Assembly: GCA_947648495.1 (NCBI GenBank)
Contig: CANSOA010000004.1
Coordinates: 34,246-98,245 of the forward strand
Origin: an uncultured Clostridium sp.
Lineage (GTDB): Bacteria; Bacillota; Clostridia; TANB77; CAG-508
Length of the DNA: 64,000 nucleotides
Direction of reading: 5' to 3'
The notes beneath the pieces are model-generated. The model worked only from the letters and a program-made list of their open reading frames with translations, ran no database searches and had not been told where the DNA came from. Below are positions 49,018-58,082 of this stretch, in pieces. Every line of letters begins with the position of its first letter. Within the stretch, counting starts at the first letter, position 1. The position numbers and the translations under genes were made by a program.

Positions 49018-49560
49018 TTATTCACTTTTTTTATCTTCTACAGCTTCTGTTTTTGCCTCTTCCTTATCTATTTTTGTTGTTTCTTCTGCTGGTGCTATGG
49101 TTTCTACTGCTTCTTCTTTTACAGTCTCTGTTACTTGCTCTACTGTAGCTTCTTCTGGTTCTCCCTCTACTGGTACAACATCTTCTTTGACAGTAATTTC
49201 TCTTGTCTCAATTCTTGCACCAACTTGCTCTTTGGTTTTAGCAGATTTACCAATTCTATCTCTTAAATAATATAGTTTAGCACGTCTTGCCTTACCAACT
49301 CTTGTGACTTCAATTTTTTCAATTCTTGGTGAATGTACTAAAAATGTTTTTTCAACCCCTACACCATACGAAATCTTTCTTACTGTAAAGGTAGCATTTA
49401 CGCCTCCACCTTGTTTTTTTATGATAATTCCTTCAAAAACTTGAATTCTTTCTCTGTTTCCTTCTTTTACTCTAACATGAACTCGAACGGTATTACCAAT
49501 TTTAAGTTCTGGTATTTTATTTTTCATTTGTTCATGTTCAATCGATTTTAAAATATCCAT
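49018..49560 (-). CDS. rplS: 50S ribosomal protein L19 with acidic C-terminal extension
   Basis: 180 residues against about 115 in most bacteria. Residues 1-115 are standard L19 ([70 protein letters not shown]). The last 60 are an extra tail rich in Glu, Val, Thr and Lys. Some Clostridia have such tails; their role is not known. It is the last gene of the ffh-trmD operon and ends at a terminator. Confidence 0.95.
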   Translation of the reverse strand: MDILKSIEHEQMKNKIPELKIGNTVRVHVRVKEGNRERIQVFEGIIIKKQGGGVNATFTVRKISYGVGVEKTFLVHSPRIEKIEVTRVGKARRAKLYYLRDRIGKSAKTKEQVGARIETREITVKEDVVPVEGEPEEATVEQVTETVKEEAVETIAPAEETTKIDKEEAKTEAVEDKKSE

Positions 49561-49575
49561 TTTTTCCTCCTTTTC

Positions 49576-50290
49576 TTAATTTTCAAAATCTTTTAACGTT
49601 TTTTTGTCGCTATCCGACAATTTTATTTTTTCTAATAAATCTGGTCGTTTCTCAAATGTTTTTTTTAAGGCTTCTTTTCTGCGCCATTTTGCAATATTTT
49701 CATGATGCCCGAGAGCGTAAAACTTCTGGAACTTTGATGCCTTCAAAAATTTCTGGTCTGGTATATTGTGGATACTCCAAAAGTCCATTTGAAAATGATT
49801 CTTCTAATTTGGAATCGCTTGCAAGAACACCATCGATATATCTTGAAACACTATCCATTAACACCATAGCAGGCAATTCTCCACCAGTTAAAACATAATC
49901 ACCAATGGAAATCTCCTCATCCACAATTTTTTCAATGACACGTTCATCAATGCCTTCATAATGACCACATAATAATATCAAATGTTCTTCTTTGGATAAT
50001 TCTAAAACTTTTTGCTGATTTAACGTTTTTCCTTGTGGCGATAAAAAAATCACTTTTGCCCTATCACTTTTCACTGAATGGTAAGCATCGTACACAATGT
50101 CTGGTTTGATGAGCATTCCTGCTCCACCACCGTAGACTGTGTCATCTACTTTTTTGTGTTTGTCTTTGGAAAAATCCCTCATATTGACAAGATTGATTTG
50201 TATTAAATTTTTATCCATCGCTCTTCCAATTATGCTTTCTTTCATAGAATCAAACATTTCAGGAAAAAGTGTTAGTACATCAAATTTCAT
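49576..50290 (-). CDS. trmD: tRNA (guanine37-N1)-methyltransferase TrmD, read through a CGG frameshift
   Basis: TrmD methylates G37 next to the anticodon and prevents +1 frameshifts at proline codons in other bacteria. The start [40 protein letters not shown] and [19 protein letters not shown] build the knot and SAM site. Codon 194 is CGG (49709-49711) and frame 0 stops at TGA three codons on. Skipping the C gives [18 protein letters not shown], the expected family sequence. The span is 3n+1, giving 237 residues, normal length. It lies between rimM (1-bp gap) and rplS. Loss of this gene is usually lethal, which argues against a pseudogene. Confidence 0.93.
49709..49711 (-). other. CGG +1 recoding site in trmD
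   Basis: Context on the coding strand is CGC TCT CGG GCA TCA TGA. Reading +1 gives TCT (C) GGG CAT CAT, restoring the S-G-x-H motif of TrmD. Confidence 0.85.
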
Positions 50291-50291
50291 T

Positions 50292-50795
50292 TTATAATCC
50301 TTCTATTAAATGAACTATTATTTTGCCTTCCGCAAGATTTGTTTCTTTAATTACTTCGTCCGTTCCGGGAAGTAATTTTTGCTTACCCATTTCGTTTTTA
50401 ACAACATAAATGTCATTGGCACCTGTAGAATAAATATCGTCTACCTTGCCTAAAAACTCGCCTTTATCCGTATAAACTTCTAAGCCTATTAAATCGGCAA
50501 TATAATAAACACCTTCTGGCAAATCGTCTAAATCTGTTCTTTTGACTAGCAAATACGCATTTCTTAAAGTTTCGGCTTCTTCAATTGAATTGCAATCTTT
50601 AAATTTCAAAATCACTTGATTCTTGTTGTAGCCAACTTTTTCAATTTGCTTTTCTTGTATCCCAGATTTACTTTTTAAAAAAACTTTGGGTAATCTTTCA
50701 AATATTGCGTTATCTTCAGCAAAAGAATTTAGTTTTACTTCACCTTTTAAACCTTTGGTATTCACAATTTGACCTAATTCTAAATATTCTTTCAT
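50292..50795 (-). CDS. rimM: 16S rRNA processing protein RimM
   Basis: 167 residues. The N-terminal [22 protein letters not shown] and the C-terminal PRC-like part ([29 protein letters not shown]) identify RimM, which helps assemble the 30S head. It is 1 bp upstream of trmD and 10 bp after the KH protein gene, in the classical rpsP-rimM-trmD-rplS order. Confidence 0.95.
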   Translation of the reverse strand: MKEYLELGQIVNTKGLKGEVKLNSFAEDNAIFERLPKVFLKSKSGIQEKQIEKVGYNKNQVILKFKDCNSIEEAETLRNAYLLVKRTDLDDLPEGVYYIADLIGLEVYTDKGEFLGKVDDIYSTGANDIYVVKNEMGKQKLLPGTDEVIKETNLAEGKIIVHLIEGL

Positions 50796-50805
50796 CCCTT
50801 AAGCC

Positions 50806-51036
50806 TCAACCAACAAATTCAATATTAATTTTTTTGTGCTCTTTGCTTGCTACTGATTTCATAACAGTTCGAATGGATTTTGCCATTTTCCCTTGTTTTC
50901 CTATGATTTGACCCATATCACTTTGAGCCACTTTTACTTGATATGTCGTTATTTCATTTGTGTTTTTTTCATTGATAGAAACAGCTTCTTTGTTATCTAC
51001 CAATCCTTTGATTATAACTTCTAATAATTCTTTCAT
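50806..51036 (-). CDS. khpA: KH domain RNA-binding protein KhpA
   Basis: 76 residues. The KH motif is at MGQIIGKQGKMAKSIRTVMKSVA (VAQSDMGQIIGKQG preceding). In Firmicutes the KhpA/KhpB pair binds RNA and affects cell elongation. Position between rpsP and rimM is the usual one. Confidence 0.93.
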   Translation of the reverse strand: MKELLEVIIKGLVDNKEAVSINEKNTNEITTYQVKVAQSDMGQIIGKQGKMAKSIRTVMKSVASKEHKKINIEFVG

Positions 51037-51054
51037 TTTAACACACCCCTTAGC

Positions 51055-51291
51055 CTATTTTGTAGCTTTTGCAATTAATGCTTTTACTGTCTCGGTTGGT
51101 TGTGCTCCATTTTTAATCCAAGTCGAAACTTTTTCGTTATCTAAAACGATAGTAGATGGTTTTGTCATTGGATCATAAGTTCCGATTTGTTCGATGATTT
51201 TTCCATCTCTTGGAGATTTCGAATCAGCTACTACGATGTGATAAAAAGGAGCTTTCTTTTTTCCAACTCTTTGCAATCTTATTTTTACCAT
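51055..51291 (-). CDS. rpsP: 30S ribosomal protein S16
   Basis: 78 residues. [41 protein letters not shown] is the family hallmark. AGGAGG lies upstream of the ATG. It follows ffh by 71 bp. Confidence 0.98.
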   Translation of the reverse strand: MVKIRLQRVGKKKAPFYHIVVADSKSPRDGKIIEQIGTYDPMTKPSTIVLDNEKVSTWIKNGAQPTETVKALIAKATK

Positions 51292-51362
51292 TTTTTCACC
51301 TCCTAAAAAATTTATATTTTATCATAATACTATCATAAAATCATTACAACTTTATGATAATT

Positions 51363-52727
51363 TTATTTCAAATCATCTAAATCACCTAAATCATTTGGAT
51401 TGATATTCATTTTGCGCATCATGTTTTTCATTTTTTTTGGTGATTTCATTTCTTTCATCATTTTTTGCGTCATCTCAAATGTTTTCATAAATTTATTTAA
51501 TTGTTGGACAGTTGTTCCACTACCATTTGCAATACGAATTCGCCTACTCGCATTTAAGATTTTTGGATCACGTCTTTCTTCTAAAGTCATGGAACAAATC
51601 ATAGCTTCAATTCTGCCAATTTCTTTGTCATCGATTTCTACATTTGATAATTGGTTTCCAATCCCCGGAAGCATTTTCAAAATCGACGAAAAAGAACCCA
51701 TTTTCTTCATTTGACGAAGTTGAGCTAAATAGTCATCTAAGTCAAATTTATTTTTCTTTAATTTTTTCTCTAATTTTTCGGCTTCACTTAAATCAAAATT
51801 TTCTTCGGCTTTTTCAATAATCGAAAGCACATCTCCCATGCCCAAAATACGAGATGCCATTCTTTCTGGATGAAATTCTTCCATATCGCTTAGCTTTTCA
51901 CCAGTGGCAATGTATTTAATTGGCTTTCCTGTGACTTTTTTGACAGATAATGCACTACCGCCTCTTGTATCACCATCTAATTTGGTTAGAACAATTCCGT
52001 CAATACCAACTTGTTCATTAAAAGTTTGAGCAATATTGACAGCATCTTGACCTGTCATTGAATCTACCACTAATAAAATTTCATGTGGTTTGACACTTCT
52101 TTTTACATCTTTTAATTCTTGCATCAAAGTCTCATCTATTTGCAAACGTCCTGCTGTATCTAATATGACAACATCGTTTAGTTTGGAAATCGCAACGGAT
52201 AGAGCTTGTTTGGCAATCAAATTAACATCTTTTGTAGTTTCATTGGCGTAAACAGGTATGTCAAGCTGTTTTCCTACGACTTGTAATTGCTTAATCGCCG
52301 CTGGTCTGTAGACATCACAGGCAACTAACAATGGTTTTTTGCCTTGTTTTCTAAGCATGTTGGCTAATTTTCCAGCTGTCGTTGTTTTTCCTGAACCTTG
52401 TAAACCAATCAGCATAATAACTGTTGGTGGATTTGGTGTGAAATTTAGTTTAGCATTTTCTCCACCTAAAAGCTCAATCAATTCATCTTTTACAATTTTG
52501 ATGACTTGTTGTCCTGGCGTTAGTGACTTTAATACATCTTGCCCCAATGCTTTTTCTTCTATGATTTTGACAAAATCTTTTACAATCTTATAATTAACGT
52601 CTGCTTCTAGCAAAGCTAGTTTTACTTCACGTGTTACTTCTTTTAAATCTGTCTCTGTAATTCTTGCTTTTCCTTTGAGCTTTCTGGTTATTTCTTGTAA
52701 TCTTGAAGATAATCCTTCAAATGCCAT
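51363..52727 (-). CDS. ffh: Signal recognition particle protein Ffh
   Basis: 454 residues. The NG domain has GLQGSGKTTTAGKLA (P-loop), DTAGRLQ and TKLDGDTRGG. The C-terminal M domain is methionine-rich (MKKMGSFSSILKMLPGI, KMMKEMKSPKKMKNMMRKM) and binds SRP RNA and signal peptides. It targets membrane and secreted proteins to the SecYEG channel. ylxM lies 30 bp upstream, as in most Firmicutes. Confidence 0.98.
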   Translation of the reverse strand: MAFEGLSSRLQEITRKLKGKARITETDLKEVTREVKLALLEADVNYKIVKDFVKIIEEKALGQDVLKSLTPGQQVIKIVKDELIELLGGENAKLNFTPNPPTVIMLIGLQGSGKTTTAGKLANMLRKQGKKPLLVACDVYRPAAIKQLQVVGKQLDIPVYANETTKDVNLIAKQALSVAISKLNDVVILDTAGRLQIDETLMQELKDVKRSVKPHEILLVVDSMTGQDAVNIAQTFNEQVGIDGIVLTKLDGDTRGGSALSVKKVTGKPIKYIATGEKLSDMEEFHPERMASRILGMGDVLSIIEKAEENFDLSEAEKLEKKLKKNKFDLDDYLAQLRQMKKMGSFSSILKMLPGIGNQLSNVEIDDKEIGRIEAMICSMTLEERRDPKILNASRRIRIANGSGTTVQQLNKFMKTFEMTQKMMKEMKSPKKMKNMMRKMNINPNDLGDLDDLK

Positions 52728-52757
52728 ATTTCAAACCTATCCTTTCGTATTCTTTGT

Positions 52758-53111
52758 TTAAACCAAACAATTCAACTTATTTTTTACATCCTCAAGAACT
52801 GTTGCAATTTCTGTATCAGTTGACTTTTCTGTTAATGTATTGATTTCCGATAAGATAACTGCAATCTGTTCTTCTTGCATTTTATTCTTTCTCATGATTC
52901 CTAACTTTTCTTCAAATGCGAAAAGCTTTCTTTCCCCCTTTTTCAAATTGTCCCTAACCGCTTGTCTAGTAATATTCTGATTTTCTGCAATTTCTGCTAG
53001 TGACAAATCATTATTATAGTAGTCATTTAGTAAATCATATTGCTTTACGGTTAATAATTCACCGTAAATCTCCAACAAAATACTAATTTTGATACTATTT
53101 TCTGGCTCCAT
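52758..53111 (-). CDS. ylxM: YlxM/UPF0122 helix-turn-helix protein
   Basis: 117 residues. ILLEIYGELLTVKQYDLLNDYYNNDLSLAEIAENQNITRQAVRDNLKKGERKL is a sigma-region-4-like helix-turn-helix typical of YlxM, which associates with the SRP pathway. It is the first gene of the ffh operon. AAAGGAGTCGTC precedes the ATG. Confidence 0.92.
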   Translation of the reverse strand: MEPENSIKISILLEIYGELLTVKQYDLLNDYYNNDLSLAEIAENQNITRQAVRDNLKKGERKLFAFEEKLGIMRKNKMQEEQIAVILSEINTLTEKSTDTEIATVLEDVKNKLNCLV

Positions 53112-53145
53112 GACGACTCCTTTATTGTAAGTGTAATGCTATTAT

Positions 53146-53174
53146 ACTTTACACCATTTTTTAGAATTTGTCAA
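53146..53174 (-). promoter_or_regulatory. Probable promoter of the ylxM-ffh-rpsP-trmD-rplS operon
   Basis: TTGACA (53169-53174) with TAAAGT at 17 nt (53146-53151) on the minus strand. A better -10 (TATAAT) sits 5 nt further on but at a 22-nt spacing. Confidence 0.5.
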
Positions 53175-53200
53175 GCAAAAATTGCAATTTTACAAAAAAA

Positions 53201-53218
53201 AGATAGGAAATCCTATCT
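53201..53218 (-). terminator. Terminator of the membrane-anchored protein gene
   Basis: A 7-bp stem (AGATAGG/CCTATCT) with a 4-nt loop is followed by TTTTTTTTG on the minus strand, 14 bp after the gene. It separates it from the ylxM operon. Confidence 0.75.
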
Positions 53219-53231
53219 TTTTCTTTCTATT

Positions 53232-53735
53232 TTATTGTTCAACAACTTCTGGAACAATTTCTGCTCTTTTTATTAAAACATCATACGTGTTAGCAAAATC
53301 CATTGCAATAGCGGCACTTAGCGGTACAGTTCCTTGTGGATCTACTGCGCTAATTATACCATCATAAGTAACTAATTCCTTGCCTTCTTTGTCAAGTAAG
53401 GTAATTTGTATTAATGTATCCTCTGCTCTTGCTTCCCCCATGTTTTTTACGTCTGCTAAAAGTAATGTATCTCCATTTTTTTCTGTTAATTGAATGTTTG
53501 ATATTTCATAGTTCTCAAATTTTTTTACCTCTGCCAACTTATTACTTGTGTTCTTTTTGGTCCCATCTTCTAATGTTTCAAAAAACTCTCCTGAAACTGC
53601 AGTTTGATTATTATCACTATTTCCATTTTCTACTTCGGCCGAATTCTTTCCATTTCGTACTTTCACCAATATTGCAATAACAACAATCGTAATAATAACT
53701 AAAATTAAAATCATTCTTCTTTCACTTTTCTTCAT
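53232..53735 (-). CDS. Membrane-anchored extracytoplasmic protein of unknown function
   Basis: 167 residues from the ATG with AAGGAG upstream; a GTG three codons earlier overlaps that site. One hydrophobic anchor (about residues 8-25) is followed by a polar linker and a C-terminal beta-sandwich-like domain (FENYEISNIQLTEKNGDTLLLADVKNMGEARAEDTLIQITLLDKEGKEL) similar to FxLYD-type modules. It is 71 bp downstream of sigK. Confidence 0.75.
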   Translation of the reverse strand: MKKSERRMILILVIITIVVIAILVKVRNGKNSAEVENGNSDNNQTAVSGEFFETLEDGTKKNTSNKLAEVKKFENYEISNIQLTEKNGDTLLLADVKNMGEARAEDTLIQITLLDKEGKELVTYDGIISAVDPQGTVPLSAAIAMDFANTYDVLIKRAEIVPEVVEQ

Positions 53736-53806
53736 TTGAATCACTCCTTAAAATTATTTTTGACTATTTTAAGTATAGTCTTAAATAAAAATTTTGTCAA
53801 TAGTTT

Positions 53807-54511
53807 TTATTCTTTCATTTCTCTTGCCAATTTTCCAATTGCTTTGGTTTCGATACGTGAAATATAGGAACGGGAAATTCCCATCATACTTGCAATTTCA
53901 TGTTGGGTTTTTGGTTTATCTCCATTTAAACCAAAACGCAATTCTATGATTGTTTTTTCTCTATCTTTTAAAATATTTCGGATATTTTCATATAATCTTT
54001 TTATTTTGAATTTTAAGTCTACTTCATCTTCAATATTTCTATCATCATTTTCTAAAACTTCTTGAAGAGTTACCACATTGTCATCTTTATCTTTGCCGAT
54101 TGGTTCGTTCAAATAAACTTCTGCCCCAAGCTTCTTGGTTGAACGTAAATGCATTAGAATCTCGTTTTCTATACAGCGTGCAATATACGTAGCGAGCTTA
54201 AAATTCTTGCTTAAATCGTAACTATTGATTCCTTTAATTAAACCGATTGTTCCAATTGAAATCAAATCATCTTGGTCAACATTTGTGGTTGAATATTTTT
54301 TGGCTACGTGAGCAACTAATCTTAAATTTCGTTCTATTAATATATTTCTGGCTTCCTCATCACTCTCATTTTCTCTAAGTCTTTCTAAATACTTTCTTTC
54401 CTCTTCCTGTGATAACGGCTCTGGAAACAAATTTCCACTTTGTATGTAACCAACACCAATAATTGCTTGACTTAAAAAATTTATGAAATTTGCTATCGAA
54501 ATAAATAACAT
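53807..54511 (-). CDS. sigK: Sporulation sigma factor SigK (uninterrupted)
   Basis: 234 residues from the third ATG, which has GGAGG at an 8-nt spacing; two earlier ATGs lie in or next to that site. A short hydrophobic N-terminus (MLFISIANFINFLSQAIIGVGYIQSGNLFPEPLS) resembles the pro-sequence of SigK. Region 2 (NLRLVAHVAKKYSTTNVDQDDLISIGTIGLIKGINSYD) and region 4 (TQHEIASMMGISRSYISRIETKAIGKL) follow. SigK drives late mother-cell genes such as spore coat and exosporium proteins. The gene is whole, with no skin element. Confidence 0.9.
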   Translation of the reverse strand: MLFISIANFINFLSQAIIGVGYIQSGNLFPEPLSQEEERKYLERLRENESDEEARNILIERNLRLVAHVAKKYSTTNVDQDDLISIGTIGLIKGINSYDLSKNFKLATYIARCIENEILMHLRSTKKLGAEVYLNEPIGKDKDDNVVTLQEVLENDDRNIEDEVDLKFKIKRLYENIRNILKDREKTIIELRFGLNGDKPKTQHEIASMMGISRSYISRIETKAIGKLAREMKE

Positions 54512-54572
54512 ATACATTACCTCCATATTATAATTTAAGTATATGAAGGTAAAATGTTTTTGTGCCTGACCT

Positions 54573-55220
54573 CTAGTTATTTTCTATTTCTAATTTTTTC
54601 TCACCTATAGCTATCACATAAACCAATTGAGCAATCGGCACAATCACAAGCAAATTGATAAGTAAATCCGTAACTTCCAATCTTGTAACAGCAATGATAC
54701 TTAACAAAATAGCTTCTATCAAAATACTATTTTTAATAAATTCTAAAATTATTTTTACCGCATTTATTTTTCTAAATCGGATAAAAATATAGATAAATAT
54801 CACAACAAATGAAATTGCAATTGATGCTAAATATGGTCGTATTACATCTCTCATTCTTTTATTGGAAATCGAATTAATATTCAAATCTTCAACGGTTTTT
54901 GATGTTTCAAACTTGTCATTGATTTGATTTACTAATTTTGACTTTTCCTCATCAGTTATCGTTTTTACATTAATTTGGACCGAATCGCCAAATACTTCTA
55001 ATTCTTTTGCCACAAACTCTTTCTTTTCAAAAACTTCCCTGCAAATCTCTTTTACAACATTTAAATCAACTTCTTTACCAATTTTTAATTCTATTGCTTC
55101 ATGTTTTCCAAACATAAGTGAAACATTAAAACCTTTTAAAGCAACTACAATAATACCTGCAATAATTAAAAGTATCACCCCAAAAATGACTATTTTTCTA
55201 TTATTTTTATTTGTCTCCAT
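54573..55220 (-). CDS. SecF-like protein translocase subunit (divergent)
   Basis: 215 residues, shorter than the usual 290-310. An N-terminal membrane segment is followed by a small external domain (IELKIGKEVDLNVVKEICREVF) and several C-terminal hydrophobic segments (PYLASIAISFVVIFIYIFIRFRKI). The layout and position 15 bp after the SecD-like gene indicate SecF. The sequence is diverged and seems to lack one or two helices. Confidence 0.72.
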   Translation of the reverse strand: METNKNNRKIVIFGVILLIIAGIIVVALKGFNVSLMFGKHEAIELKIGKEVDLNVVKEICREVFEKKEFVAKELEVFGDSVQINVKTITDEEKSKLVNQINDKFETSKTVEDLNINSISNKRMRDVIRPYLASIAISFVVIFIYIFIRFRKINAVKIILEFIKNSILIEAILLSIIAVTRLEVTDLLINLLVIVPIAQLVYVIAIGEKKLEIENN

Positions 55221-55235
55221 TTTACAAAATCCTCT

Positions 55236-56720
55236 CTATTTTTGCTTTTTTAAAACATTTCTTGTCAATATAAAATGATATAATACATTCAAAATAATGC
55301 CCCAAAATAGAACCATTCCAATGCTATTGATTGTTGTATATTTTGAAAATGTAAATACAATTGCGATTACATCAACTGGAATTGTCACTAAATAAAATTT
55401 CTTCATGACCTCACTGTAAGCCTGAACAATCTCTTGTGTTTGCAACATTTTTAACAACATTTTTACAAAAATATAATTCATGATAATCACAATTGCATAA
55501 GCTATCACTGAATTTTCTGTAATAACAACATTTGTATAACGAGCAACAATCGATAAAGTGGCAATATAACCAATTGCTAAAATTGCTCCTAACACTCCAT
55601 TTTTCTTAAATCTTACAACCAATATTATTGAAGCAATTGCAATTGCTACCACAGCAACCATCTTCAAATCATTGACATTCTCCTTTGTATATTCTGCTTT
55701 TACAAAATTATCTGTTTCTAATTGATAGGTTACTGGCAAAACACCAGAATTTAAAATATCTGCAATTCTTTTAGCTGATTGATAATCTTCTAAAAATTCC
55801 TCCTGCTCTGTTCTAGCTTTTCCTACTGAAATTTGCAAAATTCCAGCTGTCATTTCTTCACCAAAATAGGTAGTCATCATGGTAGTATTGTCAAATACAA
55901 TCGATACATATTTTTTTTTAGTTTCTTCTTCATGATTGTCCTCTTCTCCTTCTTGCTGTTCATCTACATTTTCTGTTTGCTCGTCCTTTTTTATTTCCAC
56001 ATATTTTGTACTAATTTCTCTTAATTTTTCTGCGCCTTCTTTATTAAATTCTATTTGTAAATACGTATTATACATATCTGTATTAGAAGACACTACCGAC
56101 GCTTTTTTAATATCCGAGTTATCCATCAAAACCAAACCATTTTGATAATCAATAATTTGAAACTTTCCAGCACTTGCTATCAAATTTTCTACAGTTTCAA
56201 TCGTATCATCATTGGCTGTTTCTATAACCAATTTCCCTGTGACATCATCAATTCTAATATTGTATTGCGGTATTTGTTGTGACTTTAATCTTTTTTGAAT
56301 CAACTTTTTAGTTTTTTCAAAATTTTCTTTCGTCAATTTATCGTCACTGTTTACTTTGATAGAACGCATTTCTTTTGCATATGAAATTTCCTCTGTTTCA
56401 CTTTCGGTGTTTTCTACATCCGCATTTTCCTCCGCCGATTTTGCCTCTTCCTCTGCTGTTTTAGGGCTTCCGTCTTTCCAAACTTCACCTTTTATTGCTC
56501 CATTTTCATCCACATAGACATATTTTTCAGCTTCCGAATTATCTGGCACATATCTTAACTCTCTAGCGCCTTCTATTTGCATTCCATATTCAAAATCTGG
56601 AACGACATTTTTCCAAATTCCTTTATCCTTCAAAAAAATTCCCCAAAACGCAATCATTGAAACAACGACCACCACCAAGATTACAATCCATACTTTTATT
56701 TTTTCTAATACTTTTTCCAA
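55236..56720 (-). CDS. SecD-like protein translocase subunit
   Basis: 494 residues. An N-terminal membrane helix (about 9-30) leads to a large external domain with DFEYGMQIEGARELRY (the SecD FxLGLDLxGG-like region, diverged), KRLKSQQIPQYNIRIDDVTGKLVIE and AGILQISVGKARTEQEE. C-terminal hydrophobic helices follow. SecD/SecF use the proton gradient to help protein export. A Glu-rich insert (about residues 250-270) is unusual. The order HD-secD-secF matches Clostridia; yajC is not present. Confidence 0.8.
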   Translation of the reverse strand: MEKVLEKIKVWIVILVVVVVSMIAFWGIFLKDKGIWKNVVPDFEYGMQIEGARELRYVPDNSEAEKYVYVDENGAIKGEVWKDGSPKTAEEEAKSAEENADVENTESETEEISYAKEMRSIKVNSDDKLTKENFEKTKKLIQKRLKSQQIPQYNIRIDDVTGKLVIETANDDTIETVENLIASAGKFQIIDYQNGLVLMDNSDIKKASVVSSNTDMYNTYLQIEFNKEGAEKLREISTKYVEIKKDEQTENVDEQQEGEEDNHEEETKKKYVSIVFDNTTMMTTYFGEEMTAGILQISVGKARTEQEEFLEDYQSAKRIADILNSGVLPVTYQLETDNFVKAEYTKENVNDLKMVAVVAIAIASIILVVRFKKNGVLGAILAIGYIATLSIVARYTNVVITENSVIAYAIVIIMNYIFVKMLLKMLQTQEIVQAYSEVMKKFYLVTIPVDVIAIVFTFSKYTTINSIGMVLFWGIILNVLYHFILTRNVLKKQK

Positions 56721-56736
56721 AACTATTTCCTCCTAT

Positions 56737-57396
56737 TTATAACAAGTTTGTATCATTAATAATTAGCTCGAACCATAACTTTAAATATTTTGCTGCTCTT
56801 TTACTCATTTGTGTACGATCCATAAAAATTTCAAAATAATCAATGACAGGACATATCTTTGTATCTATTTTTAAATCTAAAATAACTTTTCTTTCCTCTT
56901 TATCAATTCTCAATTCTGAATGAGTTACCGCATAATTGACTTCATCGTGTTTGTCAAATAAATTTCTATCTTTTTTGGAAACCCTACTACGATGAGCATC
57001 TGATTTATCTGCCAATATCAGTGCTGCTGATATATCGCTAACCGCTGTTCCCGTAGCTTCATCATGATTGCCAATTGCCATCATAATTTCCGTTCGATCT
57101 GACACATCCATTCCCATTTCTTTTAAAATATGATAAGCCAATATTGCACCAGAATGTGCATGGTCAATTCGATTCACCGAATTTCCAATATCATGAATAT
57201 ATCCAGCAATTTTAGCAAGTTCTATGCGATGCTCATCATACCCTAAAGTCTCCAAAACATATCCTGCTCTTTCAGCCACCAACATGCAATGCCTTGCAGA
57301 ATGTTCTGTATAGCCTAAAACATCCAACTGTTTTTGTGCATTTTTCATAAGTTCTTTTATTTCAAGGTTCTGAATCACATCATCAAAATTCATCAT
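56737..57396 (-). CDS. HD domain phosphohydrolase
   Basis: 219 residues. The metal motif is spread over HSARHCMLVAERAG, AGYIHDIGN (the HD pair), HAHSG and GNHDEATG. Such proteins cleave phosphate esters of nucleotides or signalling molecules; the substrate is not known. AAGGAGG precedes the ATG. It is 16 bp upstream of the SecD-like gene, a common neighbour in Clostridia. Confidence 0.88.
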   Translation of the reverse strand: MMNFDDVIQNLEIKELMKNAQKQLDVLGYTEHSARHCMLVAERAGYVLETLGYDEHRIELAKIAGYIHDIGNSVNRIDHAHSGAILAYHILKEMGMDVSDRTEIMMAIGNHDEATGTAVSDISAALILADKSDAHRSRVSKKDRNLFDKHDEVNYAVTHSELRIDKEERKVILDLKIDTKICPVIDYFEIFMDRTQMSKRAAKYLKLWFELIINDTNLL

Positions 57397-57450
57397 AAGC
57401 CCTCCTTACTTTTAAGTCTTTGATTATTTTATATCAATTCATATAAAATA

Positions 57451-57507
57451 TCAACCATTTTTACAAAATTTTTGAAAATCTCTAAACAAAATAGAGAGTT
57501 CATACAT
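57451..57507 (-). CDS. Possible 18-residue small ORF
   Basis: TAGGAGAAGTA precedes an ATG opening MYELSILFRDFQKFCKNG. It overlaps one arm of a 12-bp inverted repeat (AAAATAGAGAGT with ACTCTCTATTTT) lying between the TIGR04086-like gene and the HD gene. It could be chance. Confidence 0.25.
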   Translation of the reverse strand: MYELSILFRDFQKFCKNG

Positions 57508-57617
57508 TACTTCTCCTACAAAAATAATCTATACACTCTCTATTTTACTTTGATTTGTTTTAGAAATTTCATTTTTTCTCTACTAATTTTTCATTTTGAC
57601 ACTTTTCGTCATAAAAT

Positions 57618-58007
57618 CTACTTCAAATTAACTCCCAAAACTCCACCAATTGCTCCGCCAATCACGCCTAATGCAATCATAATAATAGCATTTACATTTA
57701 GCGAAAAATCAAAATTTATGATACTTGAAATCAAATACAAAATCGCCATATACACCAAACCTAAAATACTTCCATAAACAATTCCCTTTTCATTCATTTT
57801 TTTAGCAACCAAAAATCCACCCAATAAAATACTAAAAGATGATATAAAAATAACACTCGGCATAATCACATTTTCCTTAACATTTGAAAAACTAAGCACA
57901 ATTGATAATATCAAAATCATGATTAATGTCATAACAATTGAAAAACAAACTCCTTTTATCATAACTAAAAATTTATTTATTCCCACATTTTCTTTCAATT
58001 CTTCCAT
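57618..58007 (-). CDS. TIGR04086 family membrane protein
   Basis: 129 residues with four hydrophobic segments and glycine-rich ends (SILLGGFLVAKKMNEKGIVYGSILGLVYM, IMIALGVIGGAIGGVLGVNLK). This matches the TIGR04086 (YrzE-like) family found beside secDF in Firmicutes. Function unknown. Confidence 0.82.
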   Translation of the reverse strand: MEELKENVGINKFLVMIKGVCFSIVMTLIMILILSIVLSFSNVKENVIMPSVIFISSFSILLGGFLVAKKMNEKGIVYGSILGLVYMAILYLISSIINFDFSLNVNAIIMIALGVIGGAIGGVLGVNLK

Positions 58008-58082
58008 AACATCCTCCTAAAAATAAAAAATCTCTTTAGAAAATTATATTTCCAAAAAGACTTTTTATACCTATTATTTTAT

